From Paraburkholderia ribeironis (GTDB taxonomy: Bacteria; Pseudomonadota; Gammaproteobacteria; Burkholderiales; Burkholderiaceae), in contig NZ_CYGX02000010.1 in NCBI RefSeq assembly GCF_900019265.1, positions 1-64,000 of the forward strand: a DNA stretch of 64,000 bases, read 5' to 3'. The position numbers and the translations under genes are program-made. The number at the start of each line of letters is the position of its first letter. Position 1 is the stretch's first letter. The notes under the pieces were generated by a model that saw only the letters and a list, made by a program, of their open reading frames with translations, ran no database searches and was not told where the DNA came from. Of this stretch, positions 1-12,386 are shown piece by piece.

Positions 1-74
1 TTTCTGGGTCAACTTCAGTTATGGAGCCGAGTATTGAGTACCGGCGCGCGCATCACCAACGCTTAATTACTGCG

Positions 75-1283
75 CTATTTGGTTCGGCCCATAGCCTGCA
101 TTCGAGCAATCTTCCGGTTCGCGGAATTCCGGATAGAGCGTTTGCCATATCGCTGCGGCATCGAGGACCGATGGGACCACCCCATGGCCGCCTTTTGGTC
201 CCGGAGGTCCTCTTCGGGCTTTGCCGAATTTTCGTTGGCTTCGTTCCAGCGGTCGTTCCAGTCGTGCCGGAAAATGTGGGGGTGCAGTGGCGCTAGTTCG
301 GGATACCGCTGCTCGAGCGTCGATATGATATCTCTCAGGCCACGGTCGGTCAGCTCTTCACCCTTGTAGTTCACGAACACGTACGGATGCTTTCGCGCGT
401 GCGGGAACTTGCTGCGGTCTGAACGCTGATAGGTTATCCACTCGTCCAGCAGGTCCCGCAAATCATCGTCAAGCGACAGGATGCGCGCATTCGTTTTTGT
501 CGTCGCCGGGTTCTCCCGGTAGTCGTCAGGGTCGTCGTGCCGGCGATGAATCGTGAAGTTGGCCGGCTGGACACTGAAGTCGAAGTCGGCGCATTTCAGA
601 CCCAGTAACTCACCTGCACGAGGGCCCAGTTCATAGGCCAGCTTGAGCAGCGCACAATTACGGACCTGAAGCTTGAGGCTGTAAGGATTGCCCGGGTCAC
701 CGGGCTGAATTACCCGTAGGAACAACTCCCTTTGTGCAGGGGTCATTCCGAGTCGCTCTTTCGGGCTCCCGTCATCGTTCGTCGAATGAGAATCCGATTT
801 CGGAGCGAAGCGCTTGACGCGCCTTTTGAATCTCTCCAATGCGGCATTGGCAGCATCGTGCTGGACGGCGTCCGCGATACGCGCGATGACCGGTTCAGCG
901 ACGAACTCGATATAGTCCGCGCACGTGAGATAGCGGGTCTTGGCGTAGTGCGGGTCGACCAGGCGGGAACCGAACTCAGGTTCGGAAATGCGGCAACGCT
1001 CGGCGAGAGCAATAAGCTCGTCGCTCGACAAGAAGCGCCTCTGCGCCACGCGCTGAATGAGGTCAATTCCAAGGTCCGCAAACACGTCAAGGCCGAGCGC
1101 AACTGCGCTCAATGCCTTGCGCATCGTCGCGGGTGCGGCACTGCGTGCCCTCAACCGGAGAGCATAGGGCACTACGGGTATCACAGGGAGCCCTCGGGAA
1201 CCGTGCACCAGTAGGGCCATCCGCTCACCCGAATTCATCCGGAAGGTCCGAACTCTCAAAGGCGACATGGCATCAGCCTCCAT
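75..1283 (-). CDS. Tyrosine-family site-specific recombinase (integrase)
   Basis: A 402-residue protein with the catalytic layout of a phage-type tyrosine recombinase. The first arginine is in GPRAGELLGLK (R222), the HxxR box is HIFR (H336, R339), the second histidine position falls in MGWSHRS (W369/H371), and the nucleophile is Y379 in QRYGKRS. These enzymes cut and rejoin DNA at attachment sites through a 3'-phosphotyrosine. The N-terminal 180 residues are not a recognisable standard core-binding domain. The gene looks less GC-rich than its neighbours. It sits immediately downstream of ssb on the same strand and at the window edge, so I cannot tell whether it ends a genomic island, belongs to a recombinase group such as a RIT element, or is a solitary relic. 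The ORF is intact. Family assignment is firm; substrate and element are unknown. Confidence 0.85.
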   Translation of the reverse strand: MEADAMSPLRVRTFRMNSGERMALLVHGSRGLPVIPVVPYALRLRARSAAPATMRKALSAVALGLDVFADLGIDLIQRVAQRRFLSSDELIALAERCRISEPEFGSRLVDPHYAKTRYLTCADYIEFVAEPVIARIADAVQHDAANAALERFKRRVKRFAPKSDSHSTNDDGSPKERLGMTPAQRELFLRVIQPGDPGNPYSLKLQVRNCALLKLAYELGPRAGELLGLKCADFDFSVQPANFTIHRRHDDPDDYRENPATTKTNARILSLDDDLRDLLDEWITYQRSDRSKFPHARKHPYVFVNYKGEELTDRGLRDIISTLEQRYPELAPLHPHIFRHDWNDRWNEANENSAKPEEDLRDQKAAMGWSHRSSMPQRYGKRSIRNSANRKIARMQAMGRTK

Positions 1284-1353
1284 CAGTTGAAGTTGAGGCC
1301 AATTTACATGCTTTGGCTGCTTCCGTTTATCGAAACCAATCGTCCAAAGGAAA

Positions 1354-1404
1354 GGGCCGGCAAAACCCTACGTAACCGATTGATTACATGAGATTTTCCG
1401 GCCC
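1354..1404 (-). terminator. Long-armed inverted repeat between ssb and integrase
   Basis: GGGCCGG-C-AAAA at 1354-1365 pairs with TTTT-CCGGCCC at 1394-1404, leaving one bulged C and a spacer of about 28 nt. Read on the minus strand it follows the ssb stop, and a short T-rich stretch follows the second arm, so an ssb terminator is the simplest reading. The long spacer is atypical, and the position upstream of an integrase also allows a recombinase or regulatory site. Confidence 0.35.
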
Positions 1405-1433
1405 AAATCTAACAAAACGGACTGTGGTTCCGC

Positions 1434-1967
1434 CTAGAACGGAATATCGTCATCCATCTCATCAAAACCGCCGCCAGCCGGCGCGCTCGGACGGCTCGAA
1501 GCACCACCGCCGCTGCCACCACGCGAACCGCCACCCGACATCGCGCGGCCACCGCCACCTCCACCGCTACGCTCCGACGGCTCACCGCGGCTATAACCGC
1601 CCTCATCACCACCGCCGCCGCCCATCGAACCACCACGCCCGCCCAGCATTTGCATCTGCTCGGCGACGATTTCCGTCGAGTAGCGATCGGTACCGTCCTG
1701 CGCCTGCCACTTGCGGGTGCGGATACGCCCTTCCAGGTACACCGACGAGCCCTTCTTCAGATATTCCGAAACGATTTCCGCGAGGCGGCCGAAGAACGAC
1801 ACGCGATGCCACTCGGTGGTTTCCTTCATCTCGCCGGACGCCTTGTCCTTATACCGGTCCGTCGTCGCAAGGCGGATGTTCGCCACTGCGTCGCCGCTCG
1901 GAAGATAGCGAACTTCCGGATCGGCGCCGAGATTGCCGACGAGAATGACCTTGTTCACGGATGCCAT
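1434..1967 (-). CDS. ssb: Single-stranded DNA-binding protein SSB
   Basis: A 177-residue SSB that coats single-stranded DNA in replication, repair and recombination. The OB fold occupies about residues 1-110, from [14 protein letters not shown] through the conserved EWHRV and [11 protein letters not shown] segments. A glycine- and serine-rich disordered linker follows, and then the acidic tip DDDIPF, the partner-docking peptide of bacterial SSBs. The start at 1967 is chosen because an AGGAG ribosome site precedes it and the family begins MASVNK; an upstream in-frame ATG would add an unconserved 13-residue leader. It is the last gene before the integrase. In many proteobacteria ssb and uvrA diverge from a shared LexA-controlled region; here an MFS gene lies between them. 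Confidence 0.97.
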   Translation of the reverse strand: MASVNKVILVGNLGADPEVRYLPSGDAVANIRLATTDRYKDKASGEMKETTEWHRVSFFGRLAEIVSEYLKKGSSVYLEGRIRTRKWQAQDGTDRYSTEIVAEQMQMLGGRGGSMGGGGGDEGGYSRGEPSERSGGGGGGRAMSGGGSRGGSGGGASSRPSAPAGGGFDEMDDDIPF

Positions 1968-2125
1968 GAGTTTCTCCTGTTGATTCCGTTGCGGGCGGCG
2001 CGGCAATACGCGGTTCGCGTCTCATGGCCGGCAGGCCCGAGACCAGAACAGCGCCTCTGCCCGCCGCCGGATGAGTTCTGGGTGAGTTCGGGGTATGCCC
2101 CCGAGTGCACCGCGAGTGTTCCCTA

Positions 2126-3313
2126 TTACGCTTTGCGCGGCGGCTGTTTCATCTTTGCGGCGATTATAAGCCAGCAAAAGACAAGCCCCGAACAAGCGAA
2201 GAATACGGCGCTCTGACCATCCACTTTGAGCAGCCAGCCACCGATCATCCCGCCCAGCGCAAGACCGATCGACTGGGTGGTGTTGTACACGCCGGCAGCC
2301 GCGCCCTTGCGGGTTCCCGGCGCCAGTTTCGACACCAGCGATGGCTGCGATGCCTCAAGAATATTGAAGCCGAGAAAGTACACGAAAAGGATCGCCGCCA
2401 CACTCAGGATCGTATGCGCAGCGACGCCCAATAACAACTGTCCGATCAGGATAAGACCGATCGCGGACAGCAGCACGATTTTCATCTTGCCGCGCTTTTC
2501 GGCGGCGATGATCGCCGGCACCATCATCACGAAAGACAGGCCCATCACCGGCAGGTACACCTTCCAGTGCGACGCGACCGGCAAGCCGCCCGCTTCGAGA
2601 ATGCGCGGCACGACGAGGAACAGCGCGGTTTGCGTCGCGTGCAGCACGAGCACACCGAAATTCAGGCGCAGCAGTTCGACGTTGTGCAGCACTTCGGCGA
2701 ACGGCGCGCGCACATGCACCGGCTTTGGCGCATCGGGCACCACCCACAGTACGAGGCCGATCGCAAGGATCGAGAAAATGCCGACCAGCATGAACAGACC
2801 GCTCATGCCGACCCAGTGGAACACGATCGGCGCGCCGACGATCGCCACCGCAAACGACACGCCGATACTGCCGCCGACCATCGCCATCGCCTTGGTGCGA
2901 TGTTCTTCGGCGGTAAGGTCGGCGATGAACGCGATCACCGCGGACGACACCGCGCCCATCCCCTGAACCACCCGTCCGACGATGATCCACGTCATGTCAT
3001 GCGCGCCCGCCGCGATGAAGCTGCCGAGTGCGAAGATCAGCAGGCCCGTGGCAATGACCGGCTTGCGGCCGACCTTGTCGGAGATCCAGCCGTAAAAGAT
3101 GTAGAGCATGGACTGCGTCACGCCGTACGCGCCGAGCGCGATGCCCACCAGCAGCACGTTGTCGCCGCCCGGAATGGTCTTCGCGTAGATCGAGAACACC
3201 GGCATGATCATGAAGAGACCGAGCATGCGCAACGCAAAGATAGCGGCAAGCGACACGGTCGCGCGCAGTTCAGGCGCGCTCATGCGTGTTGAAGTAGCGG
3301 ACGGATTGGACAT
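2126..3313 (-). CDS. Major facilitator superfamily transporter
   Basis: A 395-residue inner-membrane carrier with about 12 hydrophobic segments. The MFS loop 2-3 signature is visible as GWISDKVGRKPVI at about residues 80-92, and the central cytoplasmic loop lies near the middle. The domain arrangement resembles drug or sugar-efflux MFS proteins, but the substrate cannot be read from sequence. The start at 3313 (MSNPSAT...) is preferred over an upstream ATG because the first hydrophobic helix then begins about 15 residues in. The gene sits between ssb and the divergently transcribed uvrA. No obvious partner gene indicates its cargo. Confidence 0.85.
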   Translation of the reverse strand: MSNPSATSTRMSAPELRATVSLAAIFALRMLGLFMIMPVFSIYAKTIPGGDNVLLVGIALGAYGVTQSMLYIFYGWISDKVGRKPVIATGLLIFALGSFIAAGAHDMTWIIVGRVVQGMGAVSSAVIAFIADLTAEEHRTKAMAMVGGSIGVSFAVAIVGAPIVFHWVGMSGLFMLVGIFSILAIGLVLWVVPDAPKPVHVRAPFAEVLHNVELLRLNFGVLVLHATQTALFLVVPRILEAGGLPVASHWKVYLPVMGLSFVMMVPAIIAAEKRGKMKIVLLSAIGLILIGQLLLGVAAHTILSVAAILFVYFLGFNILEASQPSLVSKLAPGTRKGAAAGVYNTTQSIGLALGGMIGGWLLKVDGQSAVFFACSGLVFCWLIIAAKMKQPPRKA

Positions 3314-3656
3314 CGGGAGCGTTCTTTGAATGAGCTGGACGGCACACCGCAGACAGTCAGCCGGTTGATACGGCAACAACCCGGCCACAACCAGGCGGCT
3401 TAGCACGGAATGTCGGGGTGCCTGTCGCGCGGCGTTCGCGTCGGCGACCTTCGCACCTCCGCTAGCGCCTCGCGGTGCCTTGTACTTGCGGAAAACGGCC
3501 CCAGTTAGACCTTTTTCCCGCGGCGCTGAACCGCTGCCTTACAGCTTGCCTTGCGCCTTGTTCCAACTGTCAGGAAGCCGTAACGGCGGCCTTGAAAAGT
3601 CGTTATAGTAGCAGGTTTAGCCTCTTTCTCTTTCCGCCAGTTCATGGAATAAATCC
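3314..3656. other. Divergent MFS/uvrA intergenic region
   Basis: This 343-nt region holds the promoters of two divergent genes. A TATAGT hexamer at 3604-3609 is a plausible minus-10 for uvrA, but the matching minus-35 is poor. No CTGT-N8-ACAG LexA box is visible. Next to the uvrA start, GGAATAAATCCGT is followed directly by the near copy GGAACAAATCCGT, which overlaps the GTG start codon. Confidence 0.5.
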
Positions 3657-6530
<2,874 letters not shown>

Positions 6531-6564
6531 CGCTGCACAACACGGGTTGGAGACGGGATAAGCC

Positions 6565-7656
6565 ATGGCCAAGCGGAATCAGGCGCGCGACGAAGGGCAG
6601 GGGCAGGTGCAGGACCTGCGCCCGCGCCCGGTCAGGCTGACTAGCGACATGAGCCTGCCGAAGCTGTCGGCAGTCGAAATCGGCAGTTACGTCCTGATGT
6701 TGTTCGGTATGTGGGCGGTCATCGAACTGAAGCTGCTCGGCGCATTGCTCGCCGGGCTGCTGGTGTTTCAGCTGGTCCACACCATCGCGCCGCGCATCGA
6801 ACGCCATATGTCGAGCATGCGGGCGCGCTGGCTCGCGGTGGTGATCCTGTCCACGCTGATCGTCGGCGCGCTCACGGGGCTCACACTTGGCATCATCGAG
6901 CATTTCGAGAACGACGTGCCGAGCGTGCAAAAGCTGCTCGACCAGGCCATGCAACTGATCGATCAGGCGCGCGGCCGGATTCCGCAATTCATCGCCAACT
7001 ATCTGCCAGTCGACACCGAACAGATGAAGGCCAAGGCGGAAGAGCTGATGCACACGCACGCCAACATGCTGCAACAAGGCGGCACGACCGCGGCGCGCGC
7101 CTTCACGCACATCCTGATCGGCATGATCATTGGCGCGATCATCGCGGTCGGCGCGCAGAAGCATATGCAGCGGCTGCCACTGTCCACGGCGTTCGTCACG
7201 CGCGTGACCCGTTTCGCCGACGCATTCCGCCGCATCGTGTTCGCCCAGGTGAAGATCTCAGCGATCAACGCTGCCTTCACCGCCATCTTCCTGCTGGTGA
7301 TCCTGCCGATCTTTCACGACCAGTTGCCGCTGTCGAAAACACTGGTGCTGGTGACGTTCATCGTCGGCTTGCTTCCGGTGATCGGCAATCTGATCTCGAA
7401 TACGATCATCGTCGCGGTGGCGCTCTCGGTGAGCTTTCCGGCGGCGGTCATGTCGCTGGTGTTTCTGATCCTGATTCACAAACTCGAGTACTTCCTGAAT
7501 GCGCGAATCGTCGGTGGACAGATCGAGGCGCGCGCTTGGGAATTGCTGATCGCGATGCTCGTGATGGAAGCCGCGTTCGGCATGCCCGGCGTCATCGCGG
7601 CGCCAATCTTCTACGCGTATATCAAGCGGGAACTGATCTACCTGCGGCTGGTGTGA
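6565..7656 (+). CDS. AI-2E family (PerM/TqsA-type) membrane permease
   Basis: A 363-residue inner-membrane protein of the AI-2E/PerM family. A pair of hydrophobic helices near residues 35-95 is followed by an amphipathic soluble stretch (about 110-170) and then five or more helices to the C-terminus, the usual plan for this family. Members export small molecules or act as sodium/proton antiporters. The autoinducer-2 name comes from one member and should not be read as function here. The ATG at 6565 lies 34 nt after uvrA, and a strong terminator lies 28 nt past the stop, so uvrA and this gene form a two-gene unit. Confidence 0.8.
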   Translation: MAKRNQARDEGQGQVQDLRPRPVRLTSDMSLPKLSAVEIGSYVLMLFGMWAVIELKLLGALLAGLLVFQLVHTIAPRIERHMSSMRARWLAVVILSTLIVGALTGLTLGIIEHFENDVPSVQKLLDQAMQLIDQARGRIPQFIANYLPVDTEQMKAKAEELMHTHANMLQQGGTTAARAFTHILIGMIIGAIIAVGAQKHMQRLPLSTAFVTRVTRFADAFRRIVFAQVKISAINAAFTAIFLLVILPIFHDQLPLSKTLVLVTFIVGLLPVIGNLISNTIIVAVALSVSFPAAVMSLVFLILIHKLEYFLNARIVGGQIEARAWELLIAMLVMEAAFGMPGVIAAPIFYAYIKRELIYLRLV

Positions 7657-7683
7657 ACCGGGCGCCTGAACGGGCAAAGCGGG

Positions 7684-7709
7684 GCGGCACTGCAGTGCCG
7701 CTTTTTTTT
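7684..7709 (+). terminator. Intrinsic terminator after the uvrA-permease unit
   Basis: A perfect 18-bp palindrome (GCGGCACTG/CAGTGCCGC, 7684-7701) is followed by eight T residues (7702-7709). Confidence 0.9.
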
Positions 7710-7870
7710 GCCCTTCGCTTGCGCCCAGGCAAAGCGCAAGCGACAGGTCGCATCGACGGGAAACTTGCGGTAGATCGCGTCAGCCCCTAAGATGCGAATA
7801 ATTCCCATTTACAGAATACCTACCTCGTGACACCCCGTCAGAATTCCTGCTCGGCCCGGCCGGCTCGCGC

Positions 7871-9097
7871 ATGAGAAGCCAACTCGTCCGTCTGCACCGC
7901 TGGTTTGGCGTCGCCACCGCGCTGTTTCTGTTCATTGCCGGCCTCACCGGCGCGATCATCGCGTGGGACCACGAGCTCGATGCGGCGCTGAACCCGTCGT
8001 TCTTCAAAGCGCGCACGGCCGGCCCAGCGCTGTCCGGCCTGGAACTGGCACGCCGTGTGGAAGCCGCCGATCCGCGTCTGCAGGTGACCTATCTGCCGCT
8101 CGCCACCGAACCCGGCCACACGCTGCAGATGATGGTGCTGCCGCGCACTGACCCCGCGACGAAACAGCCCTACCCGCTCGACTTCAATCAGATCGCCGTC
8201 GATCCGGCCACCGGCCGCATTCAGGGGCGCCGCGAATGGGGCGCCGTATCGCTCGCGCGGCTCAACCTGATTCCGTTCATTTATAAGCTGCACTACACGC
8301 TGCACCTGCCGTTCACCGGCGGCATCGATACCGGCACGTGGCTGATGGGGATCGTCGGCATCATGTGGCTGTTCGACAGCATGATCGCGCTCTGGCTGTC
8401 GTTTCCGAGCTTCAAGGCGTGGCGCAAGTCGTTCGCGTTCCGCCTCGGGCGCGGCGGCTATGCGCTCACCTTCGACCTGCATCGCTCCGGCGGCGTCTGG
8501 ATCTGGGGCTTGCTGATGATCGTCGCGCTGACCTCGGTGTCGATGAATCTATCGGCACCGGTGGTGCGGCCAGTCGTCTCGACGCTGTCGACGCTCACGC
8601 CGGACCCGACCAACAACCCCGAGATCCTGCGCGCTCCGCAGCCCGGCGATCAGGTGTTGAGCCGCGAGCGGATCGCGCAATTGGCCGAGCAGGCCGGCCG
8701 CGCGATGAATCTCGCCGTGCCGCCGGGCGGCATCTATTACGCGCAATTGCTGCACGTGTATGGCGTGGGCTTCTACGCGCCCGGCAACGATCACGGCGAC
8801 ATCGGCCTCGGCAACCCGTGGATGTATTGGGACGCCATCACCGGCAAACCACTCGGCGCGCAGATTCCCGGCAAGGGCACAGCGGGCGACATCTTCATGC
8901 AGGTGCAATTCCCGCTGCACTCGGGACGCATCCTTGGTCTCGGCGGACGGATTCTGGTCAGCGCGGTCGGCCTCGCGGTCGCGGTGCTGAGCGCAACAGG
9001 ACTGCTGATCTGGCTGAAGAAGCTGAACGCGCGCCGCCGTTCGGCACAAAACGCCGCTCTAGCGCGGCACACGGGCGGGTCGGCGGCACGGTCGTAG
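7871..9097 (+). CDS. PepSY-associated transmembrane (PiuB-like) protein
   Basis: A 408-residue membrane protein with a short cytoplasmic N-terminus (RLHRWFGV), a first helix at about residues 14-35 with the conserved AxxWDHELDAALNP exit, periplasmic PepSY-like regions, two central helices around residues 155-240 and a last helix near 360-385. This is the layout of the PepSY_TM or iron-uptake-associated family (PiuB, DUF4857-like). Members often accompany TonB siderophore receptors and may act as inner-membrane ferric reductases. No such receptor is nearby, so the role is open. It stands alone between a terminator and the convergent purU. Confidence 0.75.
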   Translation: MRSQLVRLHRWFGVATALFLFIAGLTGAIIAWDHELDAALNPSFFKARTAGPALSGLELARRVEAADPRLQVTYLPLATEPGHTLQMMVLPRTDPATKQPYPLDFNQIAVDPATGRIQGRREWGAVSLARLNLIPFIYKLHYTLHLPFTGGIDTGTWLMGIVGIMWLFDSMIALWLSFPSFKAWRKSFAFRLGRGGYALTFDLHRSGGVWIWGLLMIVALTSVSMNLSAPVVRPVVSTLSTLTPDPTNNPEILRAPQPGDQVLSRERIAQLAEQAGRAMNLAVPPGGIYYAQLLHVYGVGFYAPGNDHGDIGLGNPWMYWDAITGKPLGAQIPGKGTAGDIFMQVQFPLHSGRILGLGGRILVSAVGLAVAVLSATGLLIWLKKLNARRRSAQNAALARHTGGSAARS

Positions 9098-9206
9098 GGT
9101 GAGGTTGCACCGGCATCGTTCCAGGACCCCGCCTCTGGCGGACGGTATGGGGGGACGCCGCCGCTTGCTAAGCGCGCATCGAGCACATCGAGCACATCAG
9201 CCGCGC

Positions 9207-10076
9207 CTACCGGAACACGACCGTCTTGCTGCCGTTCAACACGACGCGATGCTCCACATGCCACCGCACCGCACGCGCGAGCGTCACGCATTCAACGTCG
9301 CGGCCGATCGCCGTCAATTGCTCCGGCGTCATGCTGTGATCGACGCGCTCCACTTCCTGCTCGATGATCGGACCTTCGTCGAGATCCGTCGTCACGTAAT
9401 GGGCAGTCGCGCCGATCAGCTTCACACCGCGGTCGAACGCCTGGTAATACGGCTTCGCGCCCTTGAAGCTCGGCAGGAACGAGTGGTGAATGTTGATCGC
9501 GCGGCCGGCGAGCGCTTCGCACAGCTTCGGCGACAGAATCTGCATGTAGCGCGCAAGCACCACCAGATCCACCTGATGTTCGTCGATCACTTCCAGCACG
9601 CGCGCTTCCTGCGCGGCCTTCGCGTCGGGCGTGCCGCCCAGCAACGGAAAATGATGGAACGGAATGTCGTAGCTGGCGGCGAGCTGATAGAACTCCTTGT
9701 GGTTCGAGATGATCGCCGGAATCTCGATACCCAGTTGACCGGTGCGGTAGCGGAACAGCAGATCGTTCAGGCAGTGACCGATCTTCGACACCATAATCAC
9801 CACGCGCGGCTTCACCGACGCATCATGCAGTTCCCAGCTCATGCCGAACTGTTCGGCGAGCGTCGCGAACGACTTGCGCAACGCCTCCAGGCCCGGATCG
9901 CCGCCCACCTGCTGAAAATGCACGCGCATGAAGAACTCGCCCGTGCGGATATCACCGAACTGCGCGGAGTCGAGAATATTGCTGCCACGCTCGAACAGAA
10001 AACCTGACACTGCGTGAACGATGCCGGGCCGGTCGGCGCACGACAGTTTGAGGATAAAGCTGTGATCGGTCGACAT
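9207..10076 (-). CDS. purU: Formyltetrahydrofolate deformylase
   Basis: A 289-residue PurU, which hydrolyses 10-formyl-tetrahydrofolate to tetrahydrofolate and formate and so balances one-carbon pools. Residues 5-85 form an ACT domain (SCADRPGIVHAVSGFL). The C-terminal part is a formyl-transferase fold with the active-site stretch INIHHSFLPSFKGAKPY and the following GATAHYVTTDLDEGPII. The start at 10076 (MSTDHSF) matches the family and is preceded by an AAGGGAG-like site; an ATG 8 codons upstream is in frame. It is convergent with the PepSY gene and co-oriented with the Nudix gene 85 nt upstream. Confidence 0.97.
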   Translation of the reverse strand: MSTDHSFILKLSCADRPGIVHAVSGFLFERGSNILDSAQFGDIRTGEFFMRVHFQQVGGDPGLEALRKSFATLAEQFGMSWELHDASVKPRVVIMVSKIGHCLNDLLFRYRTGQLGIEIPAIISNHKEFYQLAASYDIPFHHFPLLGGTPDAKAAQEARVLEVIDEHQVDLVVLARYMQILSPKLCEALAGRAINIHHSFLPSFKGAKPYYQAFDRGVKLIGATAHYVTTDLDEGPIIEQEVERVDHSMTPEQLTAIGRDVECVTLARAVRWHVEHRVVLNGSKTVVFR

Positions 10077-10161
10077 GACCTGGGTGACTCCCTTCTTCAA
10101 TGCGTGGTTTGTTCAGTCTGTACTGCGTGAAGGCGATGAAGGCGAGCGCCTGAGCGAACAC

Positions 10162-11010
10162 CTAAGCGAACGCCGGCGGCGCGAACAACGCTTCGATGCC
10201 CGCGCACGCATCTTCATCGATCCAGCGGCGGCGCAACAGGCAATCCAGCGTGGCGAGACTCGCATCCACCGTCAGCGCGCCCTCTTCGATCCAGCGCGCC
10301 ACTTCATCGATTCGCGCAAGCTGGTGTTCGCCCACTTCGCCGTCCTGATTGCGCGGCGCGAAATCGGCCGGCAGCGTGAGGTCGTAGATGAAGATCTGTT
10401 CGGCCTGCGTGCCTTCCGGCAGCGATTGCAGCACGTGCGCGGTGCGGCCCGCCACGGCGCGCGCCGCAATGTGCTCGGGAATGCCGGCTTCTTCCCAGCA
10501 CTCCTTGATGATCGTCGCCTCGATGCCGAAGCCCCAGCCGATCCCGCCCGCAACGACATTGTCGAGCATGCCCGGGTCGGTCGCCTTGGTGTCGCTGCGG
10601 CGCGCGATCCACAATTGCGGCGCTCGATCCGCGTATTCTACGACGCCGTTCAGATGCACCGCGTAGGTCTGCGTGCCGAAGAAGCGCGACGCCGCGCGTT
10701 CGATATACGCGAGCGGCGGCGCATCGAACGCATTGCGGATCGCGTAAGTCTCGTCGCGCCAGCCGGGAATGCGGCCTTCAGCAGCGAGCGCACCGATCAC
10801 GGAGCCGAGCGCTGCGCTACGCAGATCGACGGTATCGAACGCACTGGCGAGCGTGACATGGCCGCCGTCGGTCTCGAACACATCGGGCCAGCGCGCGAGC
10901 AACGGCACATCGCTCGCGCGAATCCAGCCGACCTGTTCGGCGCCGATCCGGAACGGCCGATGCGCGTCGGCATCGAAGCGGCGCGCGGCGGTGATGCAAG
11001 GCAAAGTCAT
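10162..11010 (-). CDS. Nudix hydrolase with DUF4743 N-terminal domain
   Basis: A 282-residue protein. The N-terminal 110 residues correspond to the DUF4743 extension found in thiamine-pyrophosphokinase-like Nudix proteins. The Nudix box ends KECWEEAGI at residues 169-177, keeping the metal-binding EExG core with lysine in place of the usual arginine. The upstream glutamate of the canonical box is not in its usual register. Relatives hydrolyse nucleoside diphosphate derivatives and damaged thiamine diphosphates; the true substrate is unknown. It lies in a same-strand row with lysE-type exporter, apt and purU, without obvious functional linkage. Confidence 0.85.
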   Translation of the reverse strand: MTLPCITAARRFDADAHRPFRIGAEQVGWIRASDVPLLARWPDVFETDGGHVTLASAFDTVDLRSAALGSVIGALAAEGRIPGWRDETYAIRNAFDAPPLAYIERAASRFFGTQTYAVHLNGVVEYADRAPQLWIARRSDTKATDPGMLDNVVAGGIGWGFGIEATIIKECWEEAGIPEHIAARAVAGRTAHVLQSLPEGTQAEQIFIYDLTLPADFAPRNQDGEVGEHQLARIDEVARWIEEGALTVDASLATLDCLLRRRWIDEDACAGIEALFAPPAFA

Positions 11011-11070
11011 TCAAAGCTCCAGCTGGTTCAGGTACGCACCCCGCAGACGGCGATCGCCCGCTCGCCCAGG

Positions 11071-11685
11071 TCAGTCACGCAACGCGACGCGAACCCCGAT
11101 CGCGATGAACGTCGCGCCGGCCAGACGATCGAGCCACATGCCCACGCGCGGCCGCCGCTTGAGCCAGCCGCCGATGATCCCCGCGCACACGCCGAACAGC
11201 GAAAACACCACCACCGTCTGCAACATGAACAGCACGCCGAGTTCGAGCATCTGCAGCGTGACGCTTTGCGTGCCGTGCGGCTGCACGAACTGCGGCAGGA
11301 ACACGACGAAGAACAGCGTCACCTTCGGGTTGAGCAGATTGCCGAGCACGCTCTGGCGAAACACCGTGGTCAACGGCTGCGGCGCGCGCTGATGTGCGGT
11401 CGCGAGGCCCTGGCTGCGCAGCGCCTTGATGCCGATCCAGACCAGATATGCGGCGCCGGCCAGCTTGATCGCTTCGAACGCGAGCGGCGACGAGCGCAGC
11501 AGCGCGGCCACGCCGAGCGCGGCCAGCGTCGTGTGAACCGTGATGCCGGCCGCGAAGCCGAGCGCGGCAACCAGTCCCGCCGCGCGGCCCTGCGAGATGC
11601 CGCGCGCCAGTACTTGCAGATTGTCCGGACCGGGCGCCACGGTAATCGCGATCGACGTGGCGAGAAACAGCAGGAAGTTGGGCAT
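11071..11685 (-). CDS. LysE/RhtB family amino-acid exporter
   Basis: A 204-residue inner-membrane protein with six predicted hydrophobic segments. It has the family motif TVAPGPDNLQVLARGISQGR near residues 15-36 and conserved NPKVTLFFVVFLPQF in the middle. LysE/RhtB proteins export amino acids such as threonine, homoserine or lysine; the substrate of this one cannot be inferred. The start at 11685 gives a first helix beginning at residue 3, as usual. It sits 48 nt downstream of apt on the same strand. Confidence 0.9.
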   Translation of the reverse strand: MPNFLLFLATSIAITVAPGPDNLQVLARGISQGRAAGLVAALGFAAGITVHTTLAALGVAALLRSSPLAFEAIKLAGAAYLVWIGIKALRSQGLATAHQRAPQPLTTVFRQSVLGNLLNPKVTLFFVVFLPQFVQPHGTQSVTLQMLELGVLFMLQTVVVFSLFGVCAGIIGGWLKRRPRVGMWLDRLAGATFIAIGVRVALRD

Positions 11686-11733
11686 CGTCGTTACCTTCTA
11701 GATGTGCAGCGGAACGCGCTTCGCGGCGCTCGC

Positions 11734-12300
11734 TCAATGACCGTCGAAACTGATCGCCGTATAGAGCGCGAGGCCGCCGTCGCGCAGCAGCTGCGAGCCG
11801 CCGAGCTCGGGCAGATCGATGATCGCCGCGCCTTCGACGACGACCGCGCCGAGCCGCTCGAGCAGCAGCTTGCCGGCCATCATCGTGCCGCCGGTCGCGA
11901 TCAGGTCGTCGATGATAACGATCCGGTCGCCGGCCTTGCAGGCGTCCTCGTGAATCTCGACGGTCGCGGTGCCGTATTCGAGTTCGTACGATTGCGACAG
12001 CCGCTTGTACGGCAGTTTGCCGGCCTTGCGGATCGGAATGAAGCCGAGGTTCAACTCATGCGCGAGAATCGGCCCGATGATGAACCCGCGCGCATCCAGC
12101 CCGGCGATGTAGTCGAGCTTCGCGTCGATATAGCGCTGTACGAACAGGTCGACCAGCACGCGCAACGACTTCGGCTCCTGCAGCAGCGGTGTGATGTCGC
12201 GAAACTGCACGCCCGGCTGCGGCCAGTCGGGCACCGTGCGAATGTGGCTTCTGATGTATTCGGCCGCATCGAGCGGCGCGCTCTCGAGCGCGTTGGACAT
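11734..12300 (-). CDS. apt: Adenine phosphoribosyltransferase
   Basis: A 188-residue purine salvage enzyme that converts adenine and PRPP to AMP. It carries the PRPP-binding motif [13 protein letters not shown] and the family N-terminus [20 protein letters not shown]. The ATG at 12300 is chosen because a GGAGAC ribosome site precedes it; the reading frame stays open 24 codons further upstream. The CPA2 antiporter gene lies 86 nt upstream on the same strand. Confidence 0.96.
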   Translation of the reverse strand: MSNALESAPLDAAEYIRSHIRTVPDWPQPGVQFRDITPLLQEPKSLRVLVDLFVQRYIDAKLDYIAGLDARGFIIGPILAHELNLGFIPIRKAGKLPYKRLSQSYELEYGTATVEIHEDACKAGDRIVIIDDLIATGGTMMAGKLLLERLGAVVVEGAAIIDLPELGGSQLLRDGGLALYTAISFDGH

Positions 12301-12386
12301 GATGTCTCCAGATGGACCTCGATGGGTCCGATGAAAAGCCAGTAGAGGGCCGCGGGGCGCGAGCCGCGCCACTTCGGGCGCCTGCG

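Noticed and set aside
3407-3656. SOS (LexA) box near uvrA
   Set aside because: The CTGT occurrences in this region are not followed by ACAG at eight bases.
10075-12345. 756-codon plus-strand open frame
   Set aside because: It is Arg/His-rich antisense of the Nudix, lysE and apt genes, all clear homologues on the other strand.
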